DNA from: Neobacillus kokaensis
Lineage (GTDB): Bacteria > Bacillota > Bacilli > Bacillales > Cytobacillaceae
Assembly (NCBI RefSeq): GCF_014656545.1
Contig: NZ_BNDS01000010.1
Location: 1 to 62,509, forward strand
Length of the DNA stretch: 62,509 bases
Direction: 5' to 3'
Below are positions 9,081-17,193 of this stretch, in pieces; position 1 is the first letter of the stretch; each line of letters begins with the position of its first letter. Both the position numbers and the translations under genes were made by a program. The notes beneath the pieces are model-generated. The model made no database searches. It was not told the DNA's origin and worked only from the letters and a program-made list of their open reading frames with translations.

Positions 9081-10061
9081 TTACAATATATCTAATACTT
9101 CTGGATTCACGAGATTTTTTGGCCGTTTGCCGTTTAGTCCATCCAGTAAATTTTCCATCGCAAGTTTTGCCATCTTTTCCTCCGTTTCAAATGTTGCCGA
9201 GCCTAAATGCGGCGTCGTCACAACATTTGGAAATTGAAGAAGAGGGTTATTCATTTTAACTGGCTCGATTTGATATACATCAAGCGCCGCTCCGTAAATC
9301 TCATTATTTTTTAATGCTTCAATCAATGCAGCTTCATCAACAGTTTTCCCACGAGACCCATTAACGAATATCGCCGAATTCTTCATTAATTTAAATTCAC
9401 GTTCCCCAATTAAATTTTCAGTTTCTTGTGTAAGAGGGGTCATTAGTAGGACGAAATCTGATTTTTTCAGTAAATTATCAAGATCACAGTATTCAGCATG
9501 ATATTTTTCCTCAGCCTCTATGTTTCGGCTGCGATTATGGTACAAAATATTCATATCAAAGCCACAATGACCACGTTTCGCAATTTCTGATCCGATTTTC
9601 CCCATACCGATAATCCCTAATGTTTTATGGTGAACGTCTACTGCGAATTGCTCGGTGGTTAAATGGTGCTGCCAGTTTCCATTTTTAACAAACTGATCCA
9701 TTTCAGGAATGCGCCGTGCTGCAGCTAATAGAATGCCGAAAATCGCATCAGCTGTCGTTCCTTCCAAAACCCCCGGAGTATTGGTTCCCATTACGCCTCG
9801 CTTCGTCATTTCGTCAAGTGAAAGATTATTATAGCCAGTTGAATTGTTCGATACTATTTTTAAATTCGGGGCACGATCCAATAATTCAGCATCAGCGGGT
9901 AGTGCTAGTCCAATAATGCCTTCAGCATCTTGGAGGGCGTTTATAAAAGCCTGATCCGTTTTCGGATTAATTTTTTCAAAAAACTCTACATCATACTCAT
10001 CCTTTAACGGTTCGAGCACTTCTGTTAATACAAAATTATAAGCGATAATTTTTCGTTTCAT
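9081..10061 (-). CDS. D-isomer-specific 2-hydroxyacid dehydrogenase (GhrB-like)
   Basis: A 326-residue NAD(P)-dependent 2-hydroxyacid dehydrogenase, most like glyoxylate/hydroxypyruvate reductase B. The nucleotide-binding motif GIIGMGKIGSEIAKR is near residue 150. The catalytic residues are visible: Arg in VNGSRGKTVDE, Glu in DVYQIEP, and His in TTPHLGSATFET. It should reduce 2-keto acids to D-2-hydroxy acids in the cytoplasm; the true substrate is not decidable. ATG follows GAAAGGAG. It is distinct in sequence from the two CtBP-like dehydrogenases at 46333 and 50576. Confidence 0.9.
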   Translation of the reverse strand: MKRKIIAYNFVLTEVLEPLKDEYDVEFFEKINPKTDQAFINALQDAEGIIGLALPADAELLDRAPNLKIVSNNSTGYNNLSLDEMTKRGVMGTNTPGVLEGTTADAIFGILLAAARRIPEMDQFVKNGNWQHHLTTEQFAVDVHHKTLGIIGMGKIGSEIAKRGHCGFDMNILYHNRSRNIEAEEKYHAEYCDLDNLLKKSDFVLLMTPLTQETENLIGEREFKLMKNSAIFVNGSRGKTVDEAALIEALKNNEIYGAALDVYQIEPVKMNNPLLQFPNVVTTPHLGSATFETEEKMAKLAMENLLDGLNGKRPKNLVNPEVLDIL

Positions 10062-10183
10062 TCTACAAGACTCCTTTCAATTAAAAACATAGTAGATTCC
10101 TAATTTAAAAATAATTTATTGCGAATGATTCAGCAATCTTTTTTCATTAAAAGCTTACTTTCAAATAATTTGATTATTTTTTA

Positions 10184-10212
10184 TTTACAAATTATTCTGC
10201 ATACTATACAAT
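10184..10212 (+). promoter_or_regulatory. Promoter of the amino acid permease
   Basis: TTTACA (10184-10189) and TACAAT (10207-10212) are separated by 17 bp. A cre box follows directly at 10216. Confidence 0.6.
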
Positions 10213-10215
10213 ATA

Positions 10216-10229
10216 TGTAAACGCTTTCC
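10216..10229 (+). promoter_or_regulatory. cre box (CcpA operator)
   Basis: TGTAAACGCTTTCC matches the cre consensus TGWAARCGYTWNCW at 13 of 14 positions (last base differs). It sits just downstream of the predicted -10 box, a position that normally gives CcpA repression on preferred sugars. Confidence 0.65.
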
Positions 10230-10467
10230 TTATTTAAAGACGTTAAAACTAGGACAATGACTGTTTAGGTTCGACAGCAATTCACACCGGATTGTTTTCT
10301 CGGATCACGAAGCCAGTTACCGCCTCGTTGGATGTTTAATACCTCCAGCTTGGTTTGGTCTGGCTTTTTGTGTTTTAATTTTGTTTTTTTAGGAGGTGAA
10401 AATTTCATTAGGGTTTGGTCAGGCCAGGCATATCTATTATCAAATTTTTAAAAGTGGAGGAGAATAC
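10230..10467 (+). promoter_or_regulatory. Long structured-looking leader of the permease gene
   Basis: About 240 nt separate the promoter region from the start codon. Small complementary segments are present: ACGA..TCGT around 10308-10330, and CCAG..CTGG near 10346-10364, the latter followed by CTTTTTGTGTTTT, which resembles a weak terminator. I could not match it to a riboswitch class I know. A repeated GGTTTGGTC motif appears near 10353 and 10413. Confidence 0.35.
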
Positions 10468-11913
10468 ATGAGCGATCCGAAATTGTTAAAAATTTTAGGT
10501 AACAAAGATGTTCTTGCACTTGCTTTTGGAGCCATGATTGGCTGGGGCTGGGTAGTAACAACTGGTTTATGGATTACCGGAGCCGGATCCTTAGGCGCCA
10601 TTTTAGCATTTTTGATTGGCGGCATTTTAGTTATATTTGTCGGGCTGACATATGCCGAATTAGCTTCATCTATGCCGCTTGCCGGCGGTGAGCACGTATA
10701 TAGCTACAAGGCGATGGGGCGGGGGGCTTCCTTTATTACAACATGGGCTATTATTCTTGGCTACGTTTCGGTTGTAGCATTTGAGGCAGTGGCTTTGCCG
10801 ACGGTATTTGAATATTTGATTCCCAACTATAGTCAAGGCTATCTGTATACGATTGCTGGCTGGGATGTAACAATTACGTGGGCTGGTGTCGGCATTTTAG
10901 GATCAATCTTAGTTACAACGATTAATTATCGGGGAATTAAGCTGACCACCGCCATTAATTTTATTTTTACACTCTTAATTATCATTGCTGGTGTACTATT
11001 AATCACGGGAAGCAGTATCGGCGGCAGCACTGAAAATATGAAACCGCTGTTTGAGAATGGTGTAGGCGGACTTTTAACTGTACTTATTATGACTCCATTT
11101 ATGTTTGTTGGCTTTGATGTCATACCACAGGCATCTGAAGAAATTAATTTACCACAAAAAAGAATTGGCCAATTATTAATCCTCTCTGTTATTTTTGCGG
11201 TAGTTTGGTACGTGTTGATTATATTCGGCGTATCACGAATTTTAACTCCGGAAGAAATGAATGCTTCTAATCTTGTTACTGCAGATGCAATGGCAAAAGC
11301 ATTTGGCGGAAGCAAACTGATGGCAAATGTCCTTATATTAGGTGGTATCGGTGGAATTATTACTAGCTGGATAGGCTTCTATATAGGCGGAAGCCGCGCC
11401 ATCTATGCACTTGCAAAGGCAGGTATGCTTCCAAAATCTTTAGGTGAACTGCATCCGAAGTATAATACTCCATACAAAGCGATTTTATTAATTGGTGTAT
11501 TTTCGTCACTTGCACCCTTAATGGGACGCCCTGCATTGGTGTGGCTAGTCGATTCCGGCGGGCTTGGATTAGTCGTTTCCTGGTTCATGGTGGCTGTTTC
11601 CTTTATTATATTACGGAAGAAGGCTCCAACAATGAAACGCCCGTTCAAACTTCCTGGCGGAACCTCACTTGGCTGGATTGCGATGTTGATGACATTGGGG
11701 ATAACTACACTTTATATGCCCGGAATGCCATCTGCTCTTGTCTGGCCATATGAATGGGTCATTGTTTTTGTTTGGGCGGCATTAGGAGGAGTTCTTTATA
11801 AAATATCTGTTAACAAATATGGTAAGAAATACTCGCAAGACCACATGAAAGAAGAGCTTGCAAGAGTCGTAGAATATGAAGAGGAGGAGGAATTAGAAAT
11901 TAAAGATGCATAA
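10468..11913 (+). CDS. APC-family amino acid permease
   Basis: A 481-residue integral membrane transporter of the APC superfamily with about 12 hydrophobic segments. The first segment carries the unwound-helix motif region GAMIGWGW, and SMPLAGGEHVYSY matches the conserved loop after TM2. The acidic C-terminus (EEEEELEI) is cytoplasmic. I placed the start at the ATG at 10468, with GTGGAGGAG upstream, rather than 72 nt earlier. It lies 145 nt before an aminotransferase gene, so uptake followed by transamination of an amino acid is plausible. Substrate is unknown. Confidence 0.88.
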   Translation: MSDPKLLKILGNKDVLALAFGAMIGWGWVVTTGLWITGAGSLGAILAFLIGGILVIFVGLTYAELASSMPLAGGEHVYSYKAMGRGASFITTWAIILGYVSVVAFEAVALPTVFEYLIPNYSQGYLYTIAGWDVTITWAGVGILGSILVTTINYRGIKLTTAINFIFTLLIIIAGVLLITGSSIGGSTENMKPLFENGVGGLLTVLIMTPFMFVGFDVIPQASEEINLPQKRIGQLLILSVIFAVVWYVLIIFGVSRILTPEEMNASNLVTADAMAKAFGGSKLMANVLILGGIGGIITSWIGFYIGGSRAIYALAKAGMLPKSLGELHPKYNTPYKAILLIGVFSSLAPLMGRPALVWLVDSGGLGLVVSWFMVAVSFIILRKKAPTMKRPFKLPGGTSLGWIAMLMTLGITTLYMPGMPSALVWPYEWVIVFVWAALGGVLYKISVNKYGKKYSQDHMKEELARVVEYEEEEELEIKDA

Positions 11914-12057
11914 TCCAGAAGATGGTTTAAATTCATTTTTCAAAAAATTAAGATTAAATGCTTGATTGTTTTGAAAATTGCCTTATAATATTCCTATATT
12001 AAAATTCCGACTTATTAGAATTAATTAGTCAAAGCAAAGTAGAAAGAAGGATCATCA

Positions 12058-13245
12058 ATGAATTACTCATTTGCACCGCTAACAAAAAATTATGCATCTT
12101 CTGCAGTTAGAGACATTTTAGCTGTTATTCAACAAGGAAATGTCATTTCATTTGCAGGAGGCTTGCCAGCTGAAGATATTTTTCCGTTAGAAGCAGTAAA
12201 AAGCGCTTATGAAAAAGTATTTGCATCAGGAAAAGGATCTATGCAGTACGGGGCAACTGAGGGTTTTAAGCCTCTTAGAGACGCAATCCAAGTGAAGATG
12301 GAGCAAAAAGGTATCTATACAACCCCTGATAAAATCCTCGTTACAACTGGATCACAGCAAACAATCGATTTGTTCTCAAGAGTCATGCTAGCTCCTGGAG
12401 ATGTTGTCCTAACAGAGGATCCAACATATTTAGCAGCATTACAGGTTTTTCGCTCATACGGTGCTAAGATTGTAGCCGTTAAGGGTGACGAGAATGGGAT
12501 GGACCCAGAAGATTTAAACGCTAAAATAGCTGAATACCGTCCTAAATTTGTATATGTCACCCCAACTTTCGCTAATCCTGATGGTAAGGCATGGAGCGAC
12601 GAGCGCCGGCAGCAGCTTCTTGCCCTTTGCTGTCAACATGAATGTTTAGTACTTGAAGATGATCCATATGGAGATATTCAATTTCATGAAAATGAAGTAT
12701 ACAGGCCAATTGCTTCATTTGACCATAATCAGACACATGTTGTGTATACGAGTACATTCTCAAAATCTGTTGTACCTGCTTTAAGGACTGGATGGGTTAC
12801 AGGGCCAACGGAAGTTTTGCAGATGATGATCCAAGCAAAGCAAATGAATGATTTGCACTCGAGTTCCATCGACCAGCAGGCTCTTTACTATTTACTGCGT
12901 GACTTTGATTTGAATGCTCATATTAAATTAATCCGCAGTGTTTATTATGAAAGAATGACGATTATGCGAGACTATTTAAATCAGGTAGAACCAGGTTTAT
13001 TTACATGGAGAGAGCCTAAAGGCGGAATGTTCATCTGGGTTGAAGGGCCCGAGCATATCGACACAGCTGCCTTGCTAGGAGAGGCTGTTAAAAAGGGTGT
13101 AGCTTTTGTTCCAGGGGCGCAGTTCTACGTCAATGAGCCAAAACGCAATACATTCCGAATTAACTTCAGCCACTCAACTCCTGAAAATATCAAGCTCGGT
13201 ATGGACCGTTTAATGGATGTTTTGACATCTGTTCCTGTGGTTTAA
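12058..13245 (+). CDS. PLP-dependent aminotransferase (class I/II, 2-aminoadipate/MocR-type domain)
   Basis: A 395-residue fold-type I aminotransferase resembling LysN/2-aminoadipate aminotransferases and the catalytic part of MocR regulators, but without a GntR DNA-binding domain. Motifs include ISFAGGLPAEDIFP near the N-terminus, YVTPTFANPDG for PLP contacts, LEDDPYGDIQF with the PLP aspartate, and the Schiff-base lysine in STFSKSVVPALRTGW. It probably transaminates an amino acid imported by the permease upstream. A palindromic repeat and a terminator follow the stop. Confidence 0.87.
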   Translation: MNYSFAPLTKNYASSAVRDILAVIQQGNVISFAGGLPAEDIFPLEAVKSAYEKVFASGKGSMQYGATEGFKPLRDAIQVKMEQKGIYTTPDKILVTTGSQQTIDLFSRVMLAPGDVVLTEDPTYLAALQVFRSYGAKIVAVKGDENGMDPEDLNAKIAEYRPKFVYVTPTFANPDGKAWSDERRQQLLALCCQHECLVLEDDPYGDIQFHENEVYRPIASFDHNQTHVVYTSTFSKSVVPALRTGWVTGPTEVLQMMIQAKQMNDLHSSSIDQQALYYLLRDFDLNAHIKLIRSVYYERMTIMRDYLNQVEPGLFTWREPKGGMFIWVEGPEHIDTAALLGEAVKKGVAFVPGAQFYVNEPKRNTFRINFSHSTPENIKLGMDRLMDVLTSVPVV

Positions 13246-13250
13246 CTTTT

Positions 13251-13263
13251 GGTGCCAGACACC
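13251..13263. repeat. Dispersed palindrome, copy 1 (GGTGCCAGACACC)
   Basis: A variant of the palindrome TGGTGTCAGGCACCA found four times in this window, here just after the aminotransferase stop. Other copies are at 20689, 23562 and 31653. Confidence 0.65.
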
Positions 13264-13276
13264 TATTTTGAATTAA

Positions 13277-13302
13277 GCTCCTGCAGATGCGGGGGCTTTT
13301 TC
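13277..13302 (+). terminator. Terminator of the aminotransferase gene
   Basis: GCTCCTGC (13277-13284) pairs with GCGGGGGC (13289-13296) around AGAT, followed by TTTTTC. Confidence 0.8.
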
Positions 13303-13509
13303 ATTACGATTAGAAGGTAAAAGTGAAGTTTATGTAACAAAAATGTTTTAAGCAAATTAATTTTTGATTAAATGGTAGAAAGTAACCCTATTTCTGTATA
13401 ATTTGTGTATAATTCTATTAATAGAGTGTTTATTCAAAGGACATAATATTACAATTTATAGTTTTTTGAATAGTGAAAATGTAATTTGATGAGAGTGGGG
13501 AAAAGAGAC

Positions 13510-14847
13510 ATGTGGGAATTTGATATGGATATAGATCAGGTAGCGAGAATAAAAGTAATTGGCGTTGGCGGCGGCGGGAATAACGCTGTTAACCGAATGA
13601 TAGAAGATGGGGTTCAAGGCGTGGAATTTATCGCTGTGAATACCGATGCTCAGGCGTTAAAACTATCAAAAGCAGAGGTTAAGATGCAGATTGGTTCTTC
13701 TTTAACTAGGGGATTGGGTGCCGGCGCTAATCCTGAAATTGGCAGAAGAGCAGTGGAAGAAAGCAAGGCGCAGCTAGAAGAGGCCCTAGAAGGTGCAGAC
13801 ATGGTTTTTGTGACTGCCGGTATGGGCGGTGGAACAGGTACAGGTGCTGCACCTGCAATTGCCCAGATTGCCCGTGAACTGGGAGCTTTAACCATTGGAG
13901 TAGTAACACGTCCATTCGGATTTGAAGGGCATAAGCGCAGGGTCAATGCAACGGCAGGAATCGAGGCAATGAGACAAGCGGTGGATACTCTAATCATTGT
14001 TCCAAATGACCGTTTATTGCAGATTGTTGATAAAAAGACACCAATGATTGAAGCTTTCCGTGAAGCCGACAACGTTCTCCGCCAAGGGGTACAAGGTATT
14101 TCGGATTTAATTGCCGTCCCTGGATTAATAAATCTTGATTTTGCTGATGTGAAAACGATTATGTCCAATCAAGGAACTGCCTTGATGGGTATCGGGGCAG
14201 CCAAAGGAGAAGACCGTGCTGTTGAAGCAGCGAAAAAAGCAATTTCCAGTCCGCTCTTGGAAACCTCGATTGACGGTGCTCAGGGCGTCTTGATGAACAT
14301 TACCGGAGGCACTAATTTAAGCCTATTCGAGGTTCAAGAAGCCGCGGACATTGTCGCTTCTGCTGCTGATAAAGATTTAAATATGATTTTTGGTTCAATT
14401 ATTAATGAAAATTTAAAAGATGAAATTATGATTACTGTCATCGCGACAGGTTTCAGTGCAAAGGAAAACCAAACTGCAAATCAGGCAGCCCAAACGTCTA
14501 GAGACTTTTTATCAAACAGAGGACCACAAGGTATTCCAAGCAGACCGCAAAGACCGCGTGAAGAACGGACTCCATTTCATCACGAACAGAGACATGAAGC
14601 TGAACCTGTGACGCATACTAATTTTCCTAGACATCAAGACCAGGGACAAGGTCAGGGCCGATACTTTGAACAGCCTTCTTATGAGTATGAACAAAGACGA
14701 GAGCCAGCCGGACAGACTAGAGAACATAACAACGGCTGGGATCACCAAGCGGAATCTGAGCATGATAATAGCAGCCGTAGTCAAGAGGACAACAGGTTCC
14801 TTGATATTCCTGCATTTTTACGTAATCGTCGAAGAAATAGGTCTTAA
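13510..14847 (+). CDS. ftsZ: Cell division GTPase FtsZ, stand-alone copy
   Basis: A 445-residue FtsZ, the tubulin-like GTPase that forms the division ring. The GTP-binding signature GGGTGTG (106-112) and the synergy/T7 region NLDFAD (208-213) are intact, so it should be able to polymerise. The linker after about residue 316 is long and rich in Arg, Gln, Glu and His, and the C-terminal membrane-tether-binding peptide ([14 protein letters not shown]) is kept. I chose the ATG at 13510 because GTGGGG precedes it and it aligns with the start of B. subtilis FtsZ. ftsA and the dcw cluster are absent, which suggests a second copy. Confidence 0.93.
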   Translation: MWEFDMDIDQVARIKVIGVGGGGNNAVNRMIEDGVQGVEFIAVNTDAQALKLSKAEVKMQIGSSLTRGLGAGANPEIGRRAVEESKAQLEEALEGADMVFVTAGMGGGTGTGAAPAIAQIARELGALTIGVVTRPFGFEGHKRRVNATAGIEAMRQAVDTLIIVPNDRLLQIVDKKTPMIEAFREADNVLRQGVQGISDLIAVPGLINLDFADVKTIMSNQGTALMGIGAAKGEDRAVEAAKKAISSPLLETSIDGAQGVLMNITGGTNLSLFEVQEAADIVASAADKDLNMIFGSIINENLKDEIMITVIATGFSAKENQTANQAAQTSRDFLSNRGPQGIPSRPQRPREERTPFHHEQRHEAEPVTHTNFPRHQDQGQGQGRYFEQPSYEYEQRREPAGQTREHNNGWDHQAESEHDNSSRSQEDNRFLDIPAFLRNRRRNRS

Positions 14848-14858
14848 TTAACTTCACA

Positions 14859-14890
14859 AAAAACGCTTGGTTAAAATCCAAGCGTTTTTT
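14859..14890 (+). terminator. Terminator of ftsZ
   Basis: AAACGCTTGG (14861-14870) and CCAAGCGTTT (14878-14887) form a perfect stem followed by Ts. Confidence 0.9.
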
Positions 14891-14934
14891 GCCGAAAAAT
14901 ATTTTGGAGAAAAACGTATCGCTGGGGGTTTTTC

Positions 14935-15954
14935 ATGAATGATTTATCAGTAGATCCATTGGAGAAGCTATTGAAAAAATTTCAAACGATCGCAGGCCTT
15001 GCGGTTCATCATTTTCCTTTTTTATCGAAGCCTTTTGTGCAGCTGTTAAATTACTCAGAAAATGCAACATACTTTGTTAACGATGACACAGGGAAAAAAT
15101 ATATATTGCGAATCAGCCGTCCATTTTATCATTCGAAAGCAGAGATTGAAAGTGAGCTTGAGTGGCTGCAATCAATTGCCAAAAATACCTCAATAAATGT
15201 TGCCTTGCCTTACCTTGGGGTAAATGGAAGTTTTGTCCAAGAGTTTTATTTTGAAAACATCCTATATTACTTTACCTTATTTGCTTACTTAGAAGGTCAA
15301 GCTCCTGATGAAAATCACGAAGATGAGCTTGTGCGGCAATTTGAAACACTTGGTGAAATGACTGCACAATTACATATCCACAGCATTGAACATTATGCAG
15401 AGTTTCAACAGCTCAAGAGGCTTGAATGGAATTACGATTCCATTCTAGGCATGGCACCGAAGTGGGGTAGATGGCAGGATGGCTTAGCAATGACAAACGA
15501 AAGGATTAAACTGTTCGAGCAAGTATCAGAAAAGATTCGAATGAGATTAAATCACTTTGGAAAAAGCACTATGAAATTTGGCCTTATTCATTCCGATTTA
15601 CGCTCAGCCAATCTGCTAGTTGAAGATGAGCAAATCAAGGTAATCGACTTTGATGATTGCGGGTTTGGATGGTTTTTATTTGATTTGGCAGCCTCTTTAA
15701 GCTTTATTGAACATAAACCATATATCCCTAAACTCATCACCTCATGGTTAACGGGTTATCGAAAGGTTCGAACGCTCTCCAAAGAGGACGAATTGGAAAT
15801 ACCGAGCTTTATCATGATGCGGAGACTTCAATTAATAGCCTGGATTGGCAGCCGTGATAATGAAACAACCCGGCAGCTTGGTAGTGAATTTACTGCGGAT
15901 ACAGTTGTATTAGCACAAAAATATTTGGCCGATAATTGGTGCCTCACACCCTAA
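14935..15954 (+). CDS. APH-fold phosphotransferase (aminoglycoside/homoserine kinase II-like)
   Basis: A 339-residue kinase-like protein of the aminoglycoside phosphotransferase/choline kinase fold. The catalytic loop IHSDLRSANLLV (HxDxxxxN) and the metal-binding IDFDDCG are both present near residues 220-245. Family members phosphorylate small molecules such as homoserine, sugars or antibiotics; the substrate here is not decidable and resistance should not be assumed. The ATG is preceded by CTGGGGG. It stands alone between the ftsZ terminator and putB. Confidence 0.82.
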   Translation: MNDLSVDPLEKLLKKFQTIAGLAVHHFPFLSKPFVQLLNYSENATYFVNDDTGKKYILRISRPFYHSKAEIESELEWLQSIAKNTSINVALPYLGVNGSFVQEFYFENILYYFTLFAYLEGQAPDENHEDELVRQFETLGEMTAQLHIHSIEHYAEFQQLKRLEWNYDSILGMAPKWGRWQDGLAMTNERIKLFEQVSEKIRMRLNHFGKSTMKFGLIHSDLRSANLLVEDEQIKVIDFDDCGFGWFLFDLAASLSFIEHKPYIPKLITSWLTGYRKVRTLSKEDELEIPSFIMMRRLQLIAWIGSRDNETTRQLGSEFTADTVVLAQKYLADNWCLTP

Positions 15955-16019
15955 TTTGCAATACATATTTGCTAAAAAATAAGGAATTATATTAAGAAAA
16001 TTCCTAAAATAATTTTTAA

Positions 16020-16033
16020 TGAAAGCGTATGCT
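16020..16033 (+). promoter_or_regulatory. cre box overlapping the putB promoter
   Basis: TGAAAGCGTATGCT fits the cre consensus TGWAARCGYTWNCW at 13 of 14 positions and ends at the putative -10 box TATAAT (16033-16038). Overlap with the promoter implies CcpA repression. B. subtilis put genes are also under carbon control. Confidence 0.65.
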
Positions 16034-16081
16034 ATAATAAAAGTGGTATTGATATTATTCCACCAATAAGGAGCAATTAGC

Positions 16082-17065
16082 ATGTTAAAAGATTTATTTA
16101 TGGGCTTATCACAAAATCAATTCCTTAATAGTGCTGCTAAAAAGTACGGGTTAAAATTAGGAGCACAAAGTGTTGTTGCTGGGACAAATATTGAAGAAGC
16201 CATTCAAAGTATAAAAGAACTTAATGCTCATGGCATATCATGTACAGTTGATAACCTTGGTGAGTTTGTCTTTAAAAATGAAGAAGCCATTGCGGCTAAA
16301 GAACAAATTCTTAAGGTAATTGAAGCCATCCATGATAATCAAGTGGATGCCCATATTTCCCTAAAGCCAACTCAATTAGGACTGGATATTGATTATAATT
16401 TTTGTGTGGATAATGTAAGAGAAATTGTTGATCGGGCCAGTCAATATAATATGTTTATTAATATTGATATGGAGGATTTTAAACACCTGCAGCCAACGTT
16501 TGATTTATTAGATGAACTTTCATTAGAGTACGATAATGTTGGTACAGTGATCCAAGCTTACTTTCATAATGCACTAGAATACTTAGAAAAATATCAGAAC
16601 TTCCGGATTCGTCTTGTAAAGGGTGCCTATAAAGAGCCTGAAGAAATTGCCTATCAAGATAAAAAAGAAATTGATGCCAACTACATTAAGTTAATTGAGT
16701 GGCACTTATTAAACGGAAAATTTACGTCAATTGCTACACATGACCATCGAATTATTAGCCATGTTAAGGAATTTGTCAAAAAACACAATATTCCGCATGA
16801 TAAATTTGAATTCCAAATGCTATACGGCTTCCGTAAAGAGTTTCAATTAAAACTTGCCAGCGAAGGCTTTAATTTCTGTACCTATGTTCCATTTGGAAAT
16901 GATTGGTACGGATATTTCATGCGCCGTTTGGCAGAAAGACCACAAAATTTAAATCTGGTGGCGAAGCAAGTATTTAACAAGAAAACCAACACAGTAATTG
17001 GTGTTGCAGCCGGGGCTTTTATTTTAGGAAGAATTACCAAATCACAAAAGAAAAAACGAAAATAA
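16082..17065 (+). CDS. putB: Proline dehydrogenase
   Basis: A 327-residue FAD-dependent proline dehydrogenase, which oxidises proline to pyrroline-5-carboxylate, the first step of proline breakdown. It has the stand-alone length of B. subtilis PutB. Motifs include RLVKGAYKEP, ATHDHRI, and the substrate-binding segment YFMRRLAERPQN. A short C-terminal hydrophobic/basic tail (VIGVAAGAFILGRITKSQKK) may help membrane association. No P5C dehydrogenase or proline permease gene follows, unlike the B. subtilis putBCP operon. ATG with AAGGAGC upstream. Confidence 0.93.
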   Translation: MLKDLFMGLSQNQFLNSAAKKYGLKLGAQSVVAGTNIEEAIQSIKELNAHGISCTVDNLGEFVFKNEEAIAAKEQILKVIEAIHDNQVDAHISLKPTQLGLDIDYNFCVDNVREIVDRASQYNMFINIDMEDFKHLQPTFDLLDELSLEYDNVGTVIQAYFHNALEYLEKYQNFRIRLVKGAYKEPEEIAYQDKKEIDANYIKLIEWHLLNGKFTSIATHDHRIISHVKEFVKKHNIPHDKFEFQMLYGFRKEFQLKLASEGFNFCTYVPFGNDWYGYFMRRLAERPQNLNLVAKQVFNKKTNTVIGVAAGAFILGRITKSQKKKRK

Positions 17066-17082
17066 TCGTCAACATACACGAA

Positions 17083-17117
17083 ACCGTCTGCGGGATATCC
17101 CATAGGCGGTTTTTTCC
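17083..17117 (+). terminator. Terminator of putB
   Basis: A long hairpin, ACCGTCTGCGGG / CCCATAGGCGGT with one mismatch and G-U pairs, is followed by TTTTTT. Confidence 0.85.
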
Positions 17118-17193
17118 AAAAAAAAGTTATTGTAACCTATTAAACTATTATCTTATCATTCATATAGAGCAAATATATGAATGGAGGATGATT

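Noticed and set aside
14935..15954. Antibiotic-resistance kinase
   Set aside because: The APH fold is shared by many metabolic kinases; nothing in context or motif points to aminoglycoside resistance.
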